35,408 nucleotides of DNA from Pseudonocardia sp. GTDB taxonomy: Bacteria; Actinomycetota; Actinomycetes; Mycobacteriales; Pseudonocardiaceae. Of this stretch, positions 7,346 through 15,417 are shown in pieces. Positions within the stretch are counted from its first letter, which is position 1. Every line of letters begins with the position of its first letter. Location of the stretch: assembly GCA_019244295.1 (NCBI GenBank), contig JAFASX010000040.1, positions 1 to 35,408 of the forward strand. Direction: 5' to 3'. The notes beneath the pieces were generated by a model. That model searched no databases and had not been told where the DNA came from. It saw only the letters and a list, made by a program, of their open reading frames with translations. The position numbers were made by a program, and so were the translations under genes.

Positions 7346-8650
7346 TCAGCCGCAGCCGGGCTCGGGTTTGGCGGAGGTCGTACTGGAATCCGGTTTCAGG
7401 ATTTGCAACGTGATTGACGAGCCTGGCAATGGCGGCCTGCTGGCTGACCATACAAGCCCGATCTCGACTTGGTAGTTGTAAGCGGGTGTGCTGACCGTGT
7501 TGACGGCCTGCGAGCCGTTCTCACCGATCCAGCGGTAAACCACAGTGCCGGGCTCACCGTTGGTACTGACAATCCCCATCATGTGGCAGATCGAGGCCTG
7601 GCGCAGCGCGTGCAGGGCAACCGAGCGGATCTCCAACGGTCTGATGGGGATGCTTGGTGGTTGCTCATCGCGCGCGGTGAAAGGGTGTGCCGTGACGATG
7701 TGAGCCGCCAGGACGGCCGCTATCAGGACCAGGGCCGCCATCATGGCGTCCATGGCAAGCCGCCGCCCGGTTGGCCAGCCGCCGGTTCGGCGGCGGCCAG
7801 GCGCCACCCCGAGGGCGTCACAGGTTGGCCCTGGCCCAGTCGAGGTTGTCGGCTCGGGGTCGACCGCCGCCGGATCGTCGAGATCGTCCAGCGGGACAGC
7901 TGGCGCTACTTCGGTGCTTGGTGGCTCATCGGGTTGGTCCGATGGCTCGGCTTTAGCCGAGGGTACGGCGGCCGGCCAGGTCCGGCGAGCTTCGCCGGCC
8001 GGTGGGCGCAGCGCATCGAGCGCGGCCGCTAGGCCACCTTCGGGCTCGATACGCTGCGCGACATACACCGCGTTGCGTAAAATCGTGGCCTCAGCGGGGG
8101 AGTTCGCGCACCAGCGTTCGGTGAGCAGGTCGGCGAGTTCGCTCCAGCCGCGCAAGTCCCCATCCTGGCTAGCATCCTCGTCGGTAGCCCAATCCGTGAG
8201 GTGCGTGGTGCCCTCGGCGCCCAGTACCACAGCGCTCGCGCTGACCGCTCCGTGCACGAGACCGGCGCGGTGCGCCAGCAGCAGGGTGTGTGCCACATCG
8301 GCGAGCACGGCGGCCGCATCGTGTGGTTCGCTAGGGCCTCTGTCGGGGCCGGCGTCGAGTACGTCGGCCAGGGTGGGGCTCGGCGCGGCGGTGGCGATCA
8401 GCCAGTTCCGGCCGGCCTGCGGCACCAGCCTGGGAAGGGTGGGCAGCACCCCGGGCAGGTTCAGCGCGGCCAGCCGGCTGACCGTGCGTACGAGCACACT
8501 GGGCTTGACCGCCGGATGCACCAACAGCAAACCGGCTGGTTCATCATCGGGACCAGTGGCGGGAAACCAGGTGCCAGCTACTGTGGTGCGCAGCCGGGAA
8601 CCCCGCCGATAGCCGCCGACCTTCGGCACCTCGCGGGATATCGGGCGCAT
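7346..8650 (-). CDS. membrane pseudokinase with extracellular C-terminal domain
   Basis: A 434-residue protein with a protein-kinase-like N-terminal half (about residues 20-215), an acidic Pro-rich linker, a transmembrane helix near residues 300-320 (MMAALVLIAAVLAAHIVTA) and an external domain of about 110 residues. The kinase motifs are decayed: LVHGAVSASAVVL stands where HRDLKPxNVLL should be, and HLTDW where the DFG segment should be. The catalytic Asp is therefore missing, pointing to a scaffold or sensor rather than an enzyme. The external part has IGENGSQAVNT and ends with a Cys near the C-terminus (PEPGCG), with another Cys near 352, so a disulfide is possible. Its ATG overlaps the TGA of the lipoprotein gene upstream (TGATG), so the two are probably translated together. 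Confidence 0.8.
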   Translation of the reverse strand: MRPISREVPKVGGYRRGSRLRTTVAGTWFPATGPDDEPAGLLLVHPAVKPSVLVRTVSRLAALNLPGVLPTLPRLVPQAGRNWLIATAAPSPTLADVLDAGPDRGPSEPHDAAAVLADVAHTLLLAHRAGLVHGAVSASAVVLGAEGTTHLTDWATDEDASQDGDLRGWSELADLLTERWCANSPAEATILRNAVYVAQRIEPEGGLAAALDALRPPAGEARRTWPAAVPSAKAEPSDQPDEPPSTEVAPAVPLDDLDDPAAVDPEPTTSTGPGPTCDALGVAPGRRRTGGWPTGRRLAMDAMMAALVLIAAVLAAHIVTAHPFTARDEQPPSIPIRPLEIRSVALHALRQASICHMMGIVSTNGEPGTVVYRWIGENGSQAVNTVSTPAYNYQVEIGLVWSASRPPLPGSSITLQILKPDSSTTSAKPEPGCG

Positions 8651-9102
8651 CAGCTTGAAGAAATATCCAACACCGCTGAGTCCGCTTTACTGTCGATGAT
8701 TCTGATTGTGATTTTTTTCCCGGAGTGGCCCAGCGTTATCGTGCCGCCGCTAGACGTACTCGTCTGAGTCCTGCCACCGCTCGGACCAGTGCTATTCAGC
8801 GTTACCACCCCGTGGCGTACGGCTAGGGACACGGAAATCCCGTTGATTATCAGACTGACCGGCGTGGAAATCAGGATCTGACAATTTCCGGTACGGCAGG
8901 CATCGATGTTTGCGCCATCCGCGGCGGCGGGGAGCGGTGCTTCACCGGCAGCGTCGGCCGTTGGTGGGCCGGAAGCGGCAGTGCTGGGTGGTGCGAGGGA
9001 CGGGTTTGCGCCGGTTGGGGTTGTCGAGGCGCAGCCACCAACTAGCGTGATAAAACCAAGAAACAGCATGAACCTTGATAACGCTGATACCTTGATGCCC
9101 AC
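8650..9102 (-). CDS. small lipoprotein, translationally coupled to the pseudokinase
   Basis: About 150 residues. A short basic N-terminus and hydrophobic core end in a lipobox LVGGC with Cys24, followed by a Thr/Pro/Ala linker and a compact domain containing two Cys (DACRTGNC) and beta-rich repeats such as LIINGISVSLAV and GGTITLGHSGKKITIRI. I prefer the GTG start at 9102, which has AGGGAG six bases upstream, over the ATG at 9135, which has no ribosome binding site and makes the signal too long. The stop overlaps the next start as TGATG. The protein would sit on the outer membrane face and could interact with the external domain of the pseudokinase. The family is not recognised. Confidence 0.75.
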   Translation of the reverse strand: MGIKVSALSRFMLFLGFITLVGGCASTTPTGANPSLAPPSTAASGPPTADAAGEAPLPAAADGANIDACRTGNCQILISTPVSLIINGISVSLAVRHGVVTLNSTGPSGGRTQTSTSSGGTITLGHSGKKITIRIIDSKADSAVLDISSS

Positions 9103-9529
9103 GAGCGCTCCCTGAGTTCGCCCCACTGACCCCATCCACAGCCGCCCCCGCTACCACCGCGCGGACAGTACCGGTAGCGCTGAGCTCACTCCGCGTCGTA
9201 CGGAAACGATCGTGATCGTCTCAGGCAGAGGCGGCCCATTAACCCTAAGGGTTCTCGGATGGACCGGGATCGCGGGGCGGAGCGCTTATGATGCTCTTGT
9301 CGGGCTGGGGGCGCATACTCGCCCCGGCGGGCGTTCGGGCCCCTAGAGCCAGCGGCACCGGTCGTCGAGTCCCCGCTCGACCTGGGCGGGGAAAGCGGTC
9401 TCGCGCGCCTGACCGCCTACCCCCGTCAAGACCACGTCAAGACCAGACCCAGTACGACCTGTACGGGTGAGAAAACGCTGCGTGATCACGCTCGTTGTAC
9501 TCAACAGGATCGAAACTGGGGGACAGGAA
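9103..9529. other. divergent intergenic region with a 13-base palindrome
   Basis: About 430 bases separate the lipoprotein gene (minus) and the hydrolase gene (plus). The perfect palindrome AACCCTAAGGGTT (9241-9253) lies about 140 bases from the lipoprotein start and 280 from the hydrolase start. No gene-quality frame was found, and promoter elements could not be assigned. Confidence 0.4.
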
Positions 9530-10585
9530 TTGACTAACGGGACGCGCGTGCGCCGTTGGCGCCTGACGATCGCTGTTGGCGCGGTGGCGGCCGTCGTGCT
9601 TGGCCTGGTGGTGACCGGGGCGGCGGCCGCCGAGCCGGGTCAGGACAGCATTGAGTCGGCGCAGGTTTGGTTCGACGTGGTGACTAGCAACCACTCTGGC
9701 GTGCCCTGCGCGACCGCGCCGACGGAGCGTCACGTGGTGGTTCGCGGCCACCTGACCGGGCCGAGCGCTAAGCTGCACAACGGTGTCGACGGCACGCTGT
9801 ACTCGCACGGTGATGGCTACGGTGAATTCTTCTGGCGCTACACCGAGGACCGGCGCTACAACTACGTGGCCGATCTGGCCGATCGGGGCCACGTTTCGGT
9901 CACCATAGACCGGCTCGGTTACGGTGACAGCGACAGTCCCAACGGCCGCGATATCTGCCTCGGCACCGAGGCCGACGTGTTGCACCAGGTCGTCGGGCAA
10001 CTGCGCGATGGCACCTATCACGGAGATAGGACCCCGTCGTTTCACCGGGTTGCTCTGGTTGGGCACTCGGTCAGCGGCATTATCGGTGATCAGGAAGCGG
10101 CCGGGTTCCACGATATCGACGCCCTTGGGGTGATCTCTTCCGGTGAGGTGGACGTCACCCCGTTGCTCGCCGAGCGCACGGGTGAGACGCAGATCCGGTG
10201 TCTGACCGCGCCGAATGGCTATGTGGCCCTGGAAGCCAACGCCGAGGAATTCCGGTCTGACCACATCTACAACATGGATCCCAAGATCGCCGACCAGATT
10301 ATCAAGAAACGTACCAGCGATGCCTGCGCCGGCACCGCTAACGCGGGGCAGGCGGTGGCGCTGGATCCGGTGCGCAACGCCGCCATCACGGTGCCGGTCC
10401 TGCTGTTGATCGGTACCAACGATGCCTTTTTCCAGCATGGACGGTTGCAGGCCGCGACATACCGCGGCAGCGGCGGGGTGACGTTCAAGGAGATTCCAGA
10501 AACCGGACACGCCATCGCGTTCGGCCGCACCGCACCGCGGTTCCGTGACGAGATGCATCGCTGGCTGCAGGTCAACCGCTTCTAA
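9530..10585 (+). CDS. secreted alpha/beta hydrolase
   Basis: About 351 residues with a signal peptide (VRRWRLTIAVGAVAAVVLGL, ending near the TGAAAA-AE site) and an alpha/beta-hydrolase domain. The nucleophile elbow is GHSVSG, the acid is probably the Asp of LLIGTNDAFF, and the base is the His of ETGHAIAF, in the usual order. An oxyanion-type segment, DRLGYGDSD, precedes the elbow. The substrate is unknown; the family includes exported lipase and esterase-like proteins. I chose the TTG at 9530 because GGGGGACAGGAA directly precedes it; the longer frame from 9467 would put a hydrophobic stretch before the signal. The gene stands alone, and a possible terminator follows. Confidence 0.8.
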   Translation: MTNGTRVRRWRLTIAVGAVAAVVLGLVVTGAAAAEPGQDSIESAQVWFDVVTSNHSGVPCATAPTERHVVVRGHLTGPSAKLHNGVDGTLYSHGDGYGEFFWRYTEDRRYNYVADLADRGHVSVTIDRLGYGDSDSPNGRDICLGTEADVLHQVVGQLRDGTYHGDRTPSFHRVALVGHSVSGIIGDQEAAGFHDIDALGVISSGEVDVTPLLAERTGETQIRCLTAPNGYVALEANAEEFRSDHIYNMDPKIADQIIKKRTSDACAGTANAGQAVALDPVRNAAITVPVLLLIGTNDAFFQHGRLQAATYRGSGGVTFKEIPETGHAIAFGRTAPRFRDEMHRWLQVNRF

Positions 10586-10601
10586 CCGGCCAGCTGGCCA
10601 A

Positions 10602-10625
10602 AGCGCGGTACGCGTGCTGTTTTTC
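10602..10625 (+). terminator. stem-loop with T-tract after the hydrolase gene
   Basis: AGCGCG, loop GTA, then CGCG with a one-base bulge and GCT, followed by GTTTTT. It starts 17 bases after the hydrolase stop, next to a 12-base GGCCAGCTGGCC palindrome (10588-10599). The layout is that of an intrinsic terminator. Confidence 0.5.
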
Positions 10626-10754
10626 GAGTTGCTGAGTAAAATTTGGATTTTGAGGCTGGTGAGCCTGAGCGGTTGGGCGCTAATTTCATGAGGATGAGGG
10701 GCGTCAAGCGCGTGCCCTTCAGGTTCGCTCCAGAGAAGCAGGGGAGGAACACAT

Positions 10755-10952
10755 ATGCTTCGCATCGTGGTTGACCACGGAAAGTGCGCTGGTCTGGGCA
10801 TGTGTGAGGCCGAGGCGTCCGATCTGTTCGAGGTGCAGAACGACGGGTCCCTGCTCGTGCTCAACGAGACGCCGGGCGAGGATCGACGTGAAGCGGTCAT
10901 AGCCGCCGTCGAGTCCTGCCCGACCGAAGCGCTGTCCTTCGTCCAGGAATAG
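10755..10952 (+). CDS. [3Fe-4S] ferredoxin
   Basis: A 65-residue ferredoxin with cysteines at 11, 17 and 55 (KCAGLGMC and ESCPTEA). Leu14 occupies the place of the second cysteine of 4Fe-4S types, so a [3Fe-4S] cluster is expected, as in ferredoxins that feed bacterial cytochromes P450. The start ATG has AGCAGGGGAGGAAC upstream, a strong ribosome binding site. Only 5 bases separate it from the ferredoxin reductase gene, so the two form an electron-transfer pair. No P450 lies in the window, so the final acceptor must be encoded elsewhere. Confidence 0.93.
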   Translation: MLRIVVDHGKCAGLGMCEAEASDLFEVQNDGSLLVLNETPGEDRREAVIAAVESCPTEALSFVQE

Positions 10953-10957
10953 CGCCA

Positions 10958-12172
10958 GTGACCGAACGTCTGGTCATCGTCGGGGCGTCGTTGGCTGGGT
11001 TGCGAGCGGCGCAGGCCGCCCGCAGGTCCGGCTTCACCAGGCCGGTCACCCTGGTCGGCGCGGAACCATACCTGCCCTATGACCGTCCGCCGCTGTCCAA
11101 GGCCTACCTCGACGATGAAGTGCCGAAGAAGCCCTTCTTCCGCACCGATGAGCAGTTGCGTGCCGAGCTTGATCTCGACCTGCGACTGAATACCCTGGCC
11201 ACATCGCTGGATCCCAGTCGTCGTGTCGTGGCGCTCAGCGACGGTGATGAGCTCGAGTACAGCGCTGCCCTGGTGGCTACCGGAGCAACTGCCCGCACTC
11301 TGCCTGGGGCCGAGAAGCTGGTTGGGGTGCACACGCTGCGCACCCTGGACGATGCGGTCGCCATCCGGGCCGCTCTGGATGCGGGCGCTCGTACGGTGGT
11401 GGTGGGGGCCGGTTTCATCGGCTCCGAGGTGGCGTCGGGGGCTCGCAAGCGGGGGCTGCTGACCACTGTGCTCGAGGCGCTCCCGGTACCGCTGGTGCGC
11501 TCGGTCGGCGAGGAGATGGGTCACGCGTGTGCCGAGTTGCACCGCGCCTATGGCACCGACCTGCGCTGCGGAGTCAAGGTGACGGGCTTGGAGAGCGCGC
11601 ACGGCCGGGTGACCGGGGTGACGCTGGACGATGGCAGCATCGTGCCCGCTGACCTGGTGGTGGTCGGCATCGGTGTGTCGCCCAGCACCGAATGGCTCGG
11701 CGACTCGGGTGTCCAGCTGCACGAGCGCGACCGAGGCATCGTCTGCGATGAGATGCTGTCCAGCGGATTGCCTGGGGTGTACGCGGCAGGCGATGTGATG
11801 CATTTCCCCAACCCGCTGTTCGATGGCGAGCTGATGCGTCTTGAGCACTGGACGAATGCCGCCGAGCAGGGCGCCCTAGCCGTCAAGAACGCGCTGAACC
11901 CCGCGGAGGCCAAGCCGTCAGCGGTGGTGCCTTACTTCTGGTCGGACTGGTATGGTCACCGCATTCAGTTCGTCGGTGTCCCCAAGGCGGACGAGATCCG
12001 GGTGGTAAGCGCGGAGCTCGGGGAGGATAAGTTCCTCGCGCTCTACCGGCGTGGTGATCGGATCATCGGTTGCATTTCCATTGACCGACCGGCGCAGATC
12101 ATGAAGTACCGGCGGTTGATCATGCAGTCTCAGCCCTGGGCCGATGCCCTGGAGCTTGCGGGAGTTTCGTGA
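10958..12172 (+). CDS. FAD-dependent ferredoxin reductase
   Basis: A 404-residue NAD(P)H:ferredoxin reductase of the rhodocoxin/putidaredoxin-reductase type. The FAD site is VIVGASLAGLRAAQAAR at the N-terminus, with PYDRPPLSK further on. The ATG motif is ALVATGATARTLPG, the NAD site is VVVGAGFIGSEVASGA near residue 148, and the second FAD contact is VYAAGDV near 270. A C-terminal reductase domain follows (WSDWYGHRIQFVG). The length is normal and all binding motifs are intact. GTG start, 5 bases after the ferredoxin stop, so the two are likely coupled. It would pass electrons from NAD(P)H to the ferredoxin. Confidence 0.93.
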   Translation: MTERLVIVGASLAGLRAAQAARRSGFTRPVTLVGAEPYLPYDRPPLSKAYLDDEVPKKPFFRTDEQLRAELDLDLRLNTLATSLDPSRRVVALSDGDELEYSAALVATGATARTLPGAEKLVGVHTLRTLDDAVAIRAALDAGARTVVVGAGFIGSEVASGARKRGLLTTVLEALPVPLVRSVGEEMGHACAELHRAYGTDLRCGVKVTGLESAHGRVTGVTLDDGSIVPADLVVVGIGVSPSTEWLGDSGVQLHERDRGIVCDEMLSSGLPGVYAAGDVMHFPNPLFDGELMRLEHWTNAAEQGALAVKNALNPAEAKPSAVVPYFWSDWYGHRIQFVGVPKADEIRVVSAELGEDKFLALYRRGDRIIGCISIDRPAQIMKYRRLIMQSQPWADALELAGVS

Positions 12173-12221
12173 CCGGGCCGAAGCTGGACCAACCGGGCCG
12201 AAGCTGCGCGGCCGGGCCCAA

Positions 12222-13370
12222 TCAGAGCCCTAGCGACCGACCCACCACTTCCTTCATGATCTCGGTGGTACCGCCGTAGATCCGGGTGATTCGTGCATCG
12301 GCGTACGCGCGCGCTATCGGGTACTCGGTCATGTAGCCGTAGCCGCCGTGCAGCTGCAGGCAGCGGTCGAGCACTCGGCCCTGCAGCTCGGTGCACCACC
12401 ATTTAGCTTTCGACGCATCAGGCGCGGTCAGCTTGCCAGCGTTGAGCAGCCGCACACAGCGGTCCACGTAGGTCTGCGCGATCTCGACCTCGGTGGCGAT
12501 CTCGGCCAGCACGAACTTGGTGTTCTGGAACGAGCCCACGGGCTGCCCGAACGCCTTGCGCTCCTTGACGTAGGCGAGGGTCTGAGTTAGCGCGGTGTCG
12601 GCCGAGGCCACGGCGGCCACCGCGATGGAGAGACGTTCCTGGGGCAGTTGGGACACCAGGTAAAGAAAGCCCTTGCCTTCCTCACCGAGCAGGTTCGCCA
12701 CCGGAACCCGCACGTCGGTGAAGGACAGCTCAGCGGTGTCCTGCGCGTGCTGGCCCAGCTTGTTCAGGTTGCGACCCCGCTCGAAGCCGGCCATGCCCCG
12801 TTCCACCACGATCAGGCTCATGCCTTTGTGCTTCTGCGTCGGGTCGGTCTTGACGGCGGTGATCACTAGGTCGGCGTTGATGCCGTTAGTGATGAAGGTC
12901 TTGGCCCCGTTCACCACGTAGTGACCGCCGTCGCGGATGGCGGAGGTGGACATGGAGGCCAGGTCGGATCCGATTCCGGGCTCGGTCATCGCAATGGCGG
13001 TAATCAGTTCGCCGGAGACGATTCCCGGCAGCCAACGGTCGCGTTGTTCCTCGGTGCAGTATTCCAGGAAGTAGGGCAGCGCGATGTCGTTGTGCAGGGT
13101 CAGTCCGAGCCCCGGCGCCGTGGCGCCGACCCGGATGGTCTCTTCCCCGACCACCGCGTTGAACCGGAAGTCGGCTACTCCGCCGCCGCCGTACTCCTCG
13201 GGGACCGACATCCCCAGAAACCCGTTGCGTCCGGCAACCTCGAACAGCTCGCGTGGGACGATGCCGGCTTCGTCCCATTCCGCCAGATGCGGCACGATCT
13301 CTTTGTCGAGGAACGCACGGACCGACTCTCGAAACGCCTCGTGGTCGGCCTCGTACAGATCCCGTTGCAT
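12222..13370 (-). CDS. acyl-CoA dehydrogenase
   Basis: A 382-residue flavoprotein that oxidises acyl-CoA to enoyl-CoA. N-terminal helices, then ITAIAMTEPGIGSDLASMST (flavin/substrate loop), KTFITNGINADLVI, the LPQERLSIAVAAVASAD helix and the C-terminal HGGYGYMTEYPIARAYADARITRIYGGTTEIMK. At the position of the medium-chain catalytic Glu (YEGT) there is Gly (YGGT). The Glu of PQERLSIA lies where isovaleryl- and long-chain-type enzymes carry the base, so activity is expected. The closest relatives recalled are mycobacterial FadE proteins. The gene faces the reductase gene tail to tail. Substrate range cannot be read from the sequence. Confidence 0.92.
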   Translation of the reverse strand: MQRDLYEADHEAFRESVRAFLDKEIVPHLAEWDEAGIVPRELFEVAGRNGFLGMSVPEEYGGGGVADFRFNAVVGEETIRVGATAPGLGLTLHNDIALPYFLEYCTEEQRDRWLPGIVSGELITAIAMTEPGIGSDLASMSTSAIRDGGHYVVNGAKTFITNGINADLVITAVKTDPTQKHKGMSLIVVERGMAGFERGRNLNKLGQHAQDTAELSFTDVRVPVANLLGEEGKGFLYLVSQLPQERLSIAVAAVASADTALTQTLAYVKERKAFGQPVGSFQNTKFVLAEIATEVEIAQTYVDRCVRLLNAGKLTAPDASKAKWWCTELQGRVLDRCLQLHGGYGYMTEYPIARAYADARITRIYGGTTEIMKEVVGRSLGL

Positions 13371-13440
13371 GCGTTCACCACTCCTCGCGGGTCACCGTAT
13401 TATCGCCCAGCTAGACCCGTGAGCGCATAGTGTCCCGTGC

Positions 13441-14379
13441 TCAGTAGCCGAGGTAGTTGCCGGCCGAGTCAAAACGGCCACCGGCCATGAGCGTGGAGAG
13501 GCCGTAGTGCGCAATCATGTAGCGCACCCCGGCGGTGATGTTGGCGACCGGGTTGGTGATCGGCAGGTGAGCCAGCTCGGGCAAGACGTAGGCGCGGAAG
13601 GTGCTCGGGATCGTCTGCATCAGCCCCTGTGACGGGCGCCCGGCCAGGGCGTTGCTGTCGGTGTGGTTCACCGCGAACGGATTGCCTCGGGACTCCCGCA
13701 TGACGATCGCCCTGATGCCCGGCGCGAGTGATTGAGGCATGTGCAGCTTGGTGAGCGCGACGTTGATCCACTCATCCAGCCCGCCGCCGCCGCTGATAAG
13801 GAATGCCTCCCTAGCCGCCGCGTGTGCCGCGGCGGCCTCATCCGCCAGGTGCTCAGCCTTGTGCAGCATCTCCACGTCATGGTTGTCAACCGCCGCCGTC
13901 CGCTCGCCGGGCAGCGCGGCCAGAAGCAGCTCGCTGGTGGCCGTGCTGAACTTGGCGGTGCCAGACGACGCGGCGGTGCGGCGTGATTCGACCGCCGACG
14001 TGTGCGCGCTGACCGGCTGCAGCACCAGCGGCTCAGTGTCCGACACTAGGTCGGCCGCAGCCGGATCGGCGTTGGCGGCATCAAGCATGGTGCCGGAGTC
14101 ATTGTGGCTGACCGCGATAAAACCACCGGTGGCGATGACGCTGAAAACCGCCGTGGCGCTCATTAAGCCGTTGCCGCGCACCAATCCCGCGGCTGGCGCT
14201 CGACGGCGGCCATCACGCGGCGGTGCCATTGGCTCGACGGGCTCGGGGATGGTGACCGCTGGAGCGGCCTCGGTTGACAGCATGCCGTGTCGAACGGCGG
14301 TAGGCGCACGGCGCGGATGCGACTGCGACGATTGCACGGGAACCGTGCAGCGGCCGCCTGGGGAGCGGTGACGAGCCAC
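13441..14379 (-). CDS. membrane-anchored lytic transglycosylase (SLT fold)
   Basis: A 312-residue protein with a basic, Pro-rich cytoplasmic head, one membrane segment near residues 68-90, an Ala/Thr-rich stalk with a helical stretch (HKAEHLADEAAAAHAAAREAF), and a C-terminal soluble-lytic-transglycosylase domain from about residue 198. The catalytic Glu229 lies in VMRESRGNP. SQGLMQTIPSTF and VANITAGVRYMIAHYG complete the family pattern. It would cleave peptidoglycan glycan strands outside the membrane. The start is GTG at 14379 with GAAAGG about 12 bases upstream. The 5' leader has striking potential structure (14409-14478), which may regulate expression. Confidence 0.85.
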   Translation of the reverse strand: MARHRSPGGRCTVPVQSSQSHPRRAPTAVRHGMLSTEAAPAVTIPEPVEPMAPPRDGRRRAPAAGLVRGNGLMSATAVFSVIATGGFIAVSHNDSGTMLDAANADPAAADLVSDTEPLVLQPVSAHTSAVESRRTAASSGTAKFSTATSELLLAALPGERTAAVDNHDVEMLHKAEHLADEAAAAHAAAREAFLISGGGGLDEWINVALTKLHMPQSLAPGIRAIVMRESRGNPFAVNHTDSNALAGRPSQGLMQTIPSTFRAYVLPELAHLPITNPVANITAGVRYMIAHYGLSTLMAGGRFDSAGNYLGY

Positions 14380-14408
14380 GTAAAGTTCTGCCTTTCCGCG
14401 ACCGGCGA

Positions 14409-14478
14409 CTCGCTACAGGGACATCCCGGTCGGGGTCCGGGGAGCCGGTTGGGGAGTCCGGCTCGTCCTTATAGCGAG
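14409..14478 (-). ncRNA. candidate structured leader RNA (three-way junction) of the transglycosylase gene
   Basis: On the minus strand, P1 pairs CTCGCTATAAGG (14478-14467) with CCCTGTAGCGAG (14420-14409); the outer 7 pairs are perfect. Enclosed are P2, GAGCCGG/CCGGCTC (14464-14458 with 14448-14442, 9-base loop), and P3, CCCGG/CCGGG (14441-14437 with 14429-14425, 7-base loop). Junction strands are 2, 0 and 4 bases. The element ends 29 bases before the GTG start. Actinobacterial cell-wall hydrolase genes often carry c-di-AMP (ydaO) riboswitches, but I could not match that consensus, so the class is open. Confidence 0.5.
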
Positions 14479-14489
14479 ATCGGATCGTG

Positions 14490-14495
14490 ATTACA
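14490..14495 (-). promoter_or_regulatory. possible -10 box of the transglycosylase gene
   Basis: On the minus strand this reads TGTAAT, one base from the -10 consensus. Transcription would start near 14483, a few bases before the first pairing strand of the leader. No clear -35 was found at the expected distance, so support is limited. Confidence 0.3.
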
Positions 14496-14721
14496 TGCGG
14501 AAAGCTTACGAGACAGCCGGATGAAACGTCAGCCGGGCTGCGGTGTGTTATCGCAGGTCATCGGCCGTTTCTGTGGTTCGTCAGTGCCTCAGTGAAGATC
14601 GGCTAGCGATAAACGGTTGTTTCTTGCGCCCAGTGGCATAATCGGCGATCGAGTGATCCGGAACTGCCCCGCCCAGACAGTTCCGTCACGCCCACGAACG
14701 CCGAGGGTGGGTCGGATGACC

Positions 14722-15147
14722 TCACCACGAGCAGCTGTTGGTGATCTTCTCGATCTCGGCCGCGATGTCGATCACGTTGCTCTCGTCGCCCAGCTCGACC
14801 AGTTCGAAGGTGGCGGCGAGGAAGTGTTCCATCAGCTCGCGGTCGAACTCCAGGCAAGCGAAACCTTCGTCATCGCCGATCTTGACCTCGAGGACGTCGA
14901 ACTCCTCGCCACGGAACGGCGACACCCGCACGTCCCCGATGCCGGCCGGCGCCAGCATGCCTGCGACCAACAGATCACGGGCCATCAACCAGTCGATCCA
15001 GCGACCGGAGGGCCGGCTGATCGACATCATCACCGCGTAGGGGTCGTCCGCTCGGTAGGTCCACCGGGTTAGCAGGGGCGTCTCTTGCCCGTGCAGCACC
15101 GCGAACATCTCCTGGGTGATGCTGTCCATCTTGATCTCGTCGTTCAT
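14722..15147 (-). CDS. SsgA-like sporulation/cell-division regulator (copy 1)
   Basis: About 141 residues of the SsgA-like protein (SALP) family, found in morphologically complex actinomycetes, where members such as SsgB guide septum placement during sporulation. Diagnostic segments are LLTRWTYRADDPYAVMM, WLMARDLLVAGMLAPAGIGDVRVSP, FACLEFDRELMEHFLAATFELV and a C-terminal acidic helix (AAEIEKIT). The start is ATG 15147 (MNDEIKMDS), preceded by GAGAGGGG; the longer frame to 15204 lacks a better site. It is divergent from the Nramp operon and closely resembles copy 2 at 18534-18971. It differs from classical SsgB, so its exact role is unknown. Confidence 0.9.
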   Translation of the reverse strand: MNDEIKMDSITQEMFAVLHGQETPLLTRWTYRADDPYAVMMSISRPSGRWIDWLMARDLLVAGMLAPAGIGDVRVSPFRGEEFDVLEVKIGDDEGFACLEFDRELMEHFLAATFELVELGDESNVIDIAAEIEKITNSCSW

Positions 15148-15347
15148 TGGTGGCCCCTCTCCCACGGCATTGCGCCAGCGTGTGGCTGGCTTCACTGATG
15201 TCATCGCTCGGTGGGCCGTCCGCGCTGCAGTAATTGACAGGATTCACCCGTAACGGGCAGTCGGGTAACAACCTTCGCGTGGCGAGCGACCTTGACCTAT
15301 CTAGGGGTATAGCTGTTACCTGCTGTAGCGCCGGTTGCTGAGAGGCC

Positions 15348-15378
15348 TTGACAAAGCCAAGCTATTCCTAAGTAGAGT
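15348..15378 (+). promoter_or_regulatory. predicted promoter of the Nramp-amidase operon
   Basis: A perfect -35 hexamer TTGACA (15348-15353) is followed after 19 bases by TAGAGT (15373-15378), which matches four of six -10 positions. It lies 40 bases before the GTG start. The spacing is 2 bases longer than ideal. The -10 box overlaps the operator-like palindrome described separately. Confidence 0.45.
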
Positions 15379-15393
15379 GAGGCTATCTTCACT
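15376..15393. promoter_or_regulatory. operator-like palindrome at the Nramp promoter
   Basis: AGTGAGGCTATCTTCACT is symmetric at 14 of 18 positions, with outer AGTGA/TCACT arms. It overlaps the -10 box and lies 24 bases upstream of the start codon, a classic repressor position. The core AGGCTA and its surroundings partly resemble DtxR-family boxes. A metal-sensing DtxR/MntR-type repressor is a plausible ligand, since the gene codes for a metal-transporter relative. Confidence 0.4.
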
Positions 15394-15417
15394 AATTTGG
15401 GTGAAAGGCGATCTTCT

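Noticed and set aside
9437..11848. 803-residue open frame on the minus strand
   Set aside because: It is the antisense shadow of the hydrolase, ferredoxin and reductase genes. It is His/Gln/Arg-rich, has no family motif, and the plus-strand genes beneath it have clear motifs and ribosome binding sites.
14380..14480. c-di-AMP (ydaO) riboswitch
   Set aside because: The gene context is right, but the two-junction ydaO layout and its conserved GGGGGACCC-type segments could not be matched; reported only as a structured leader of unknown class.
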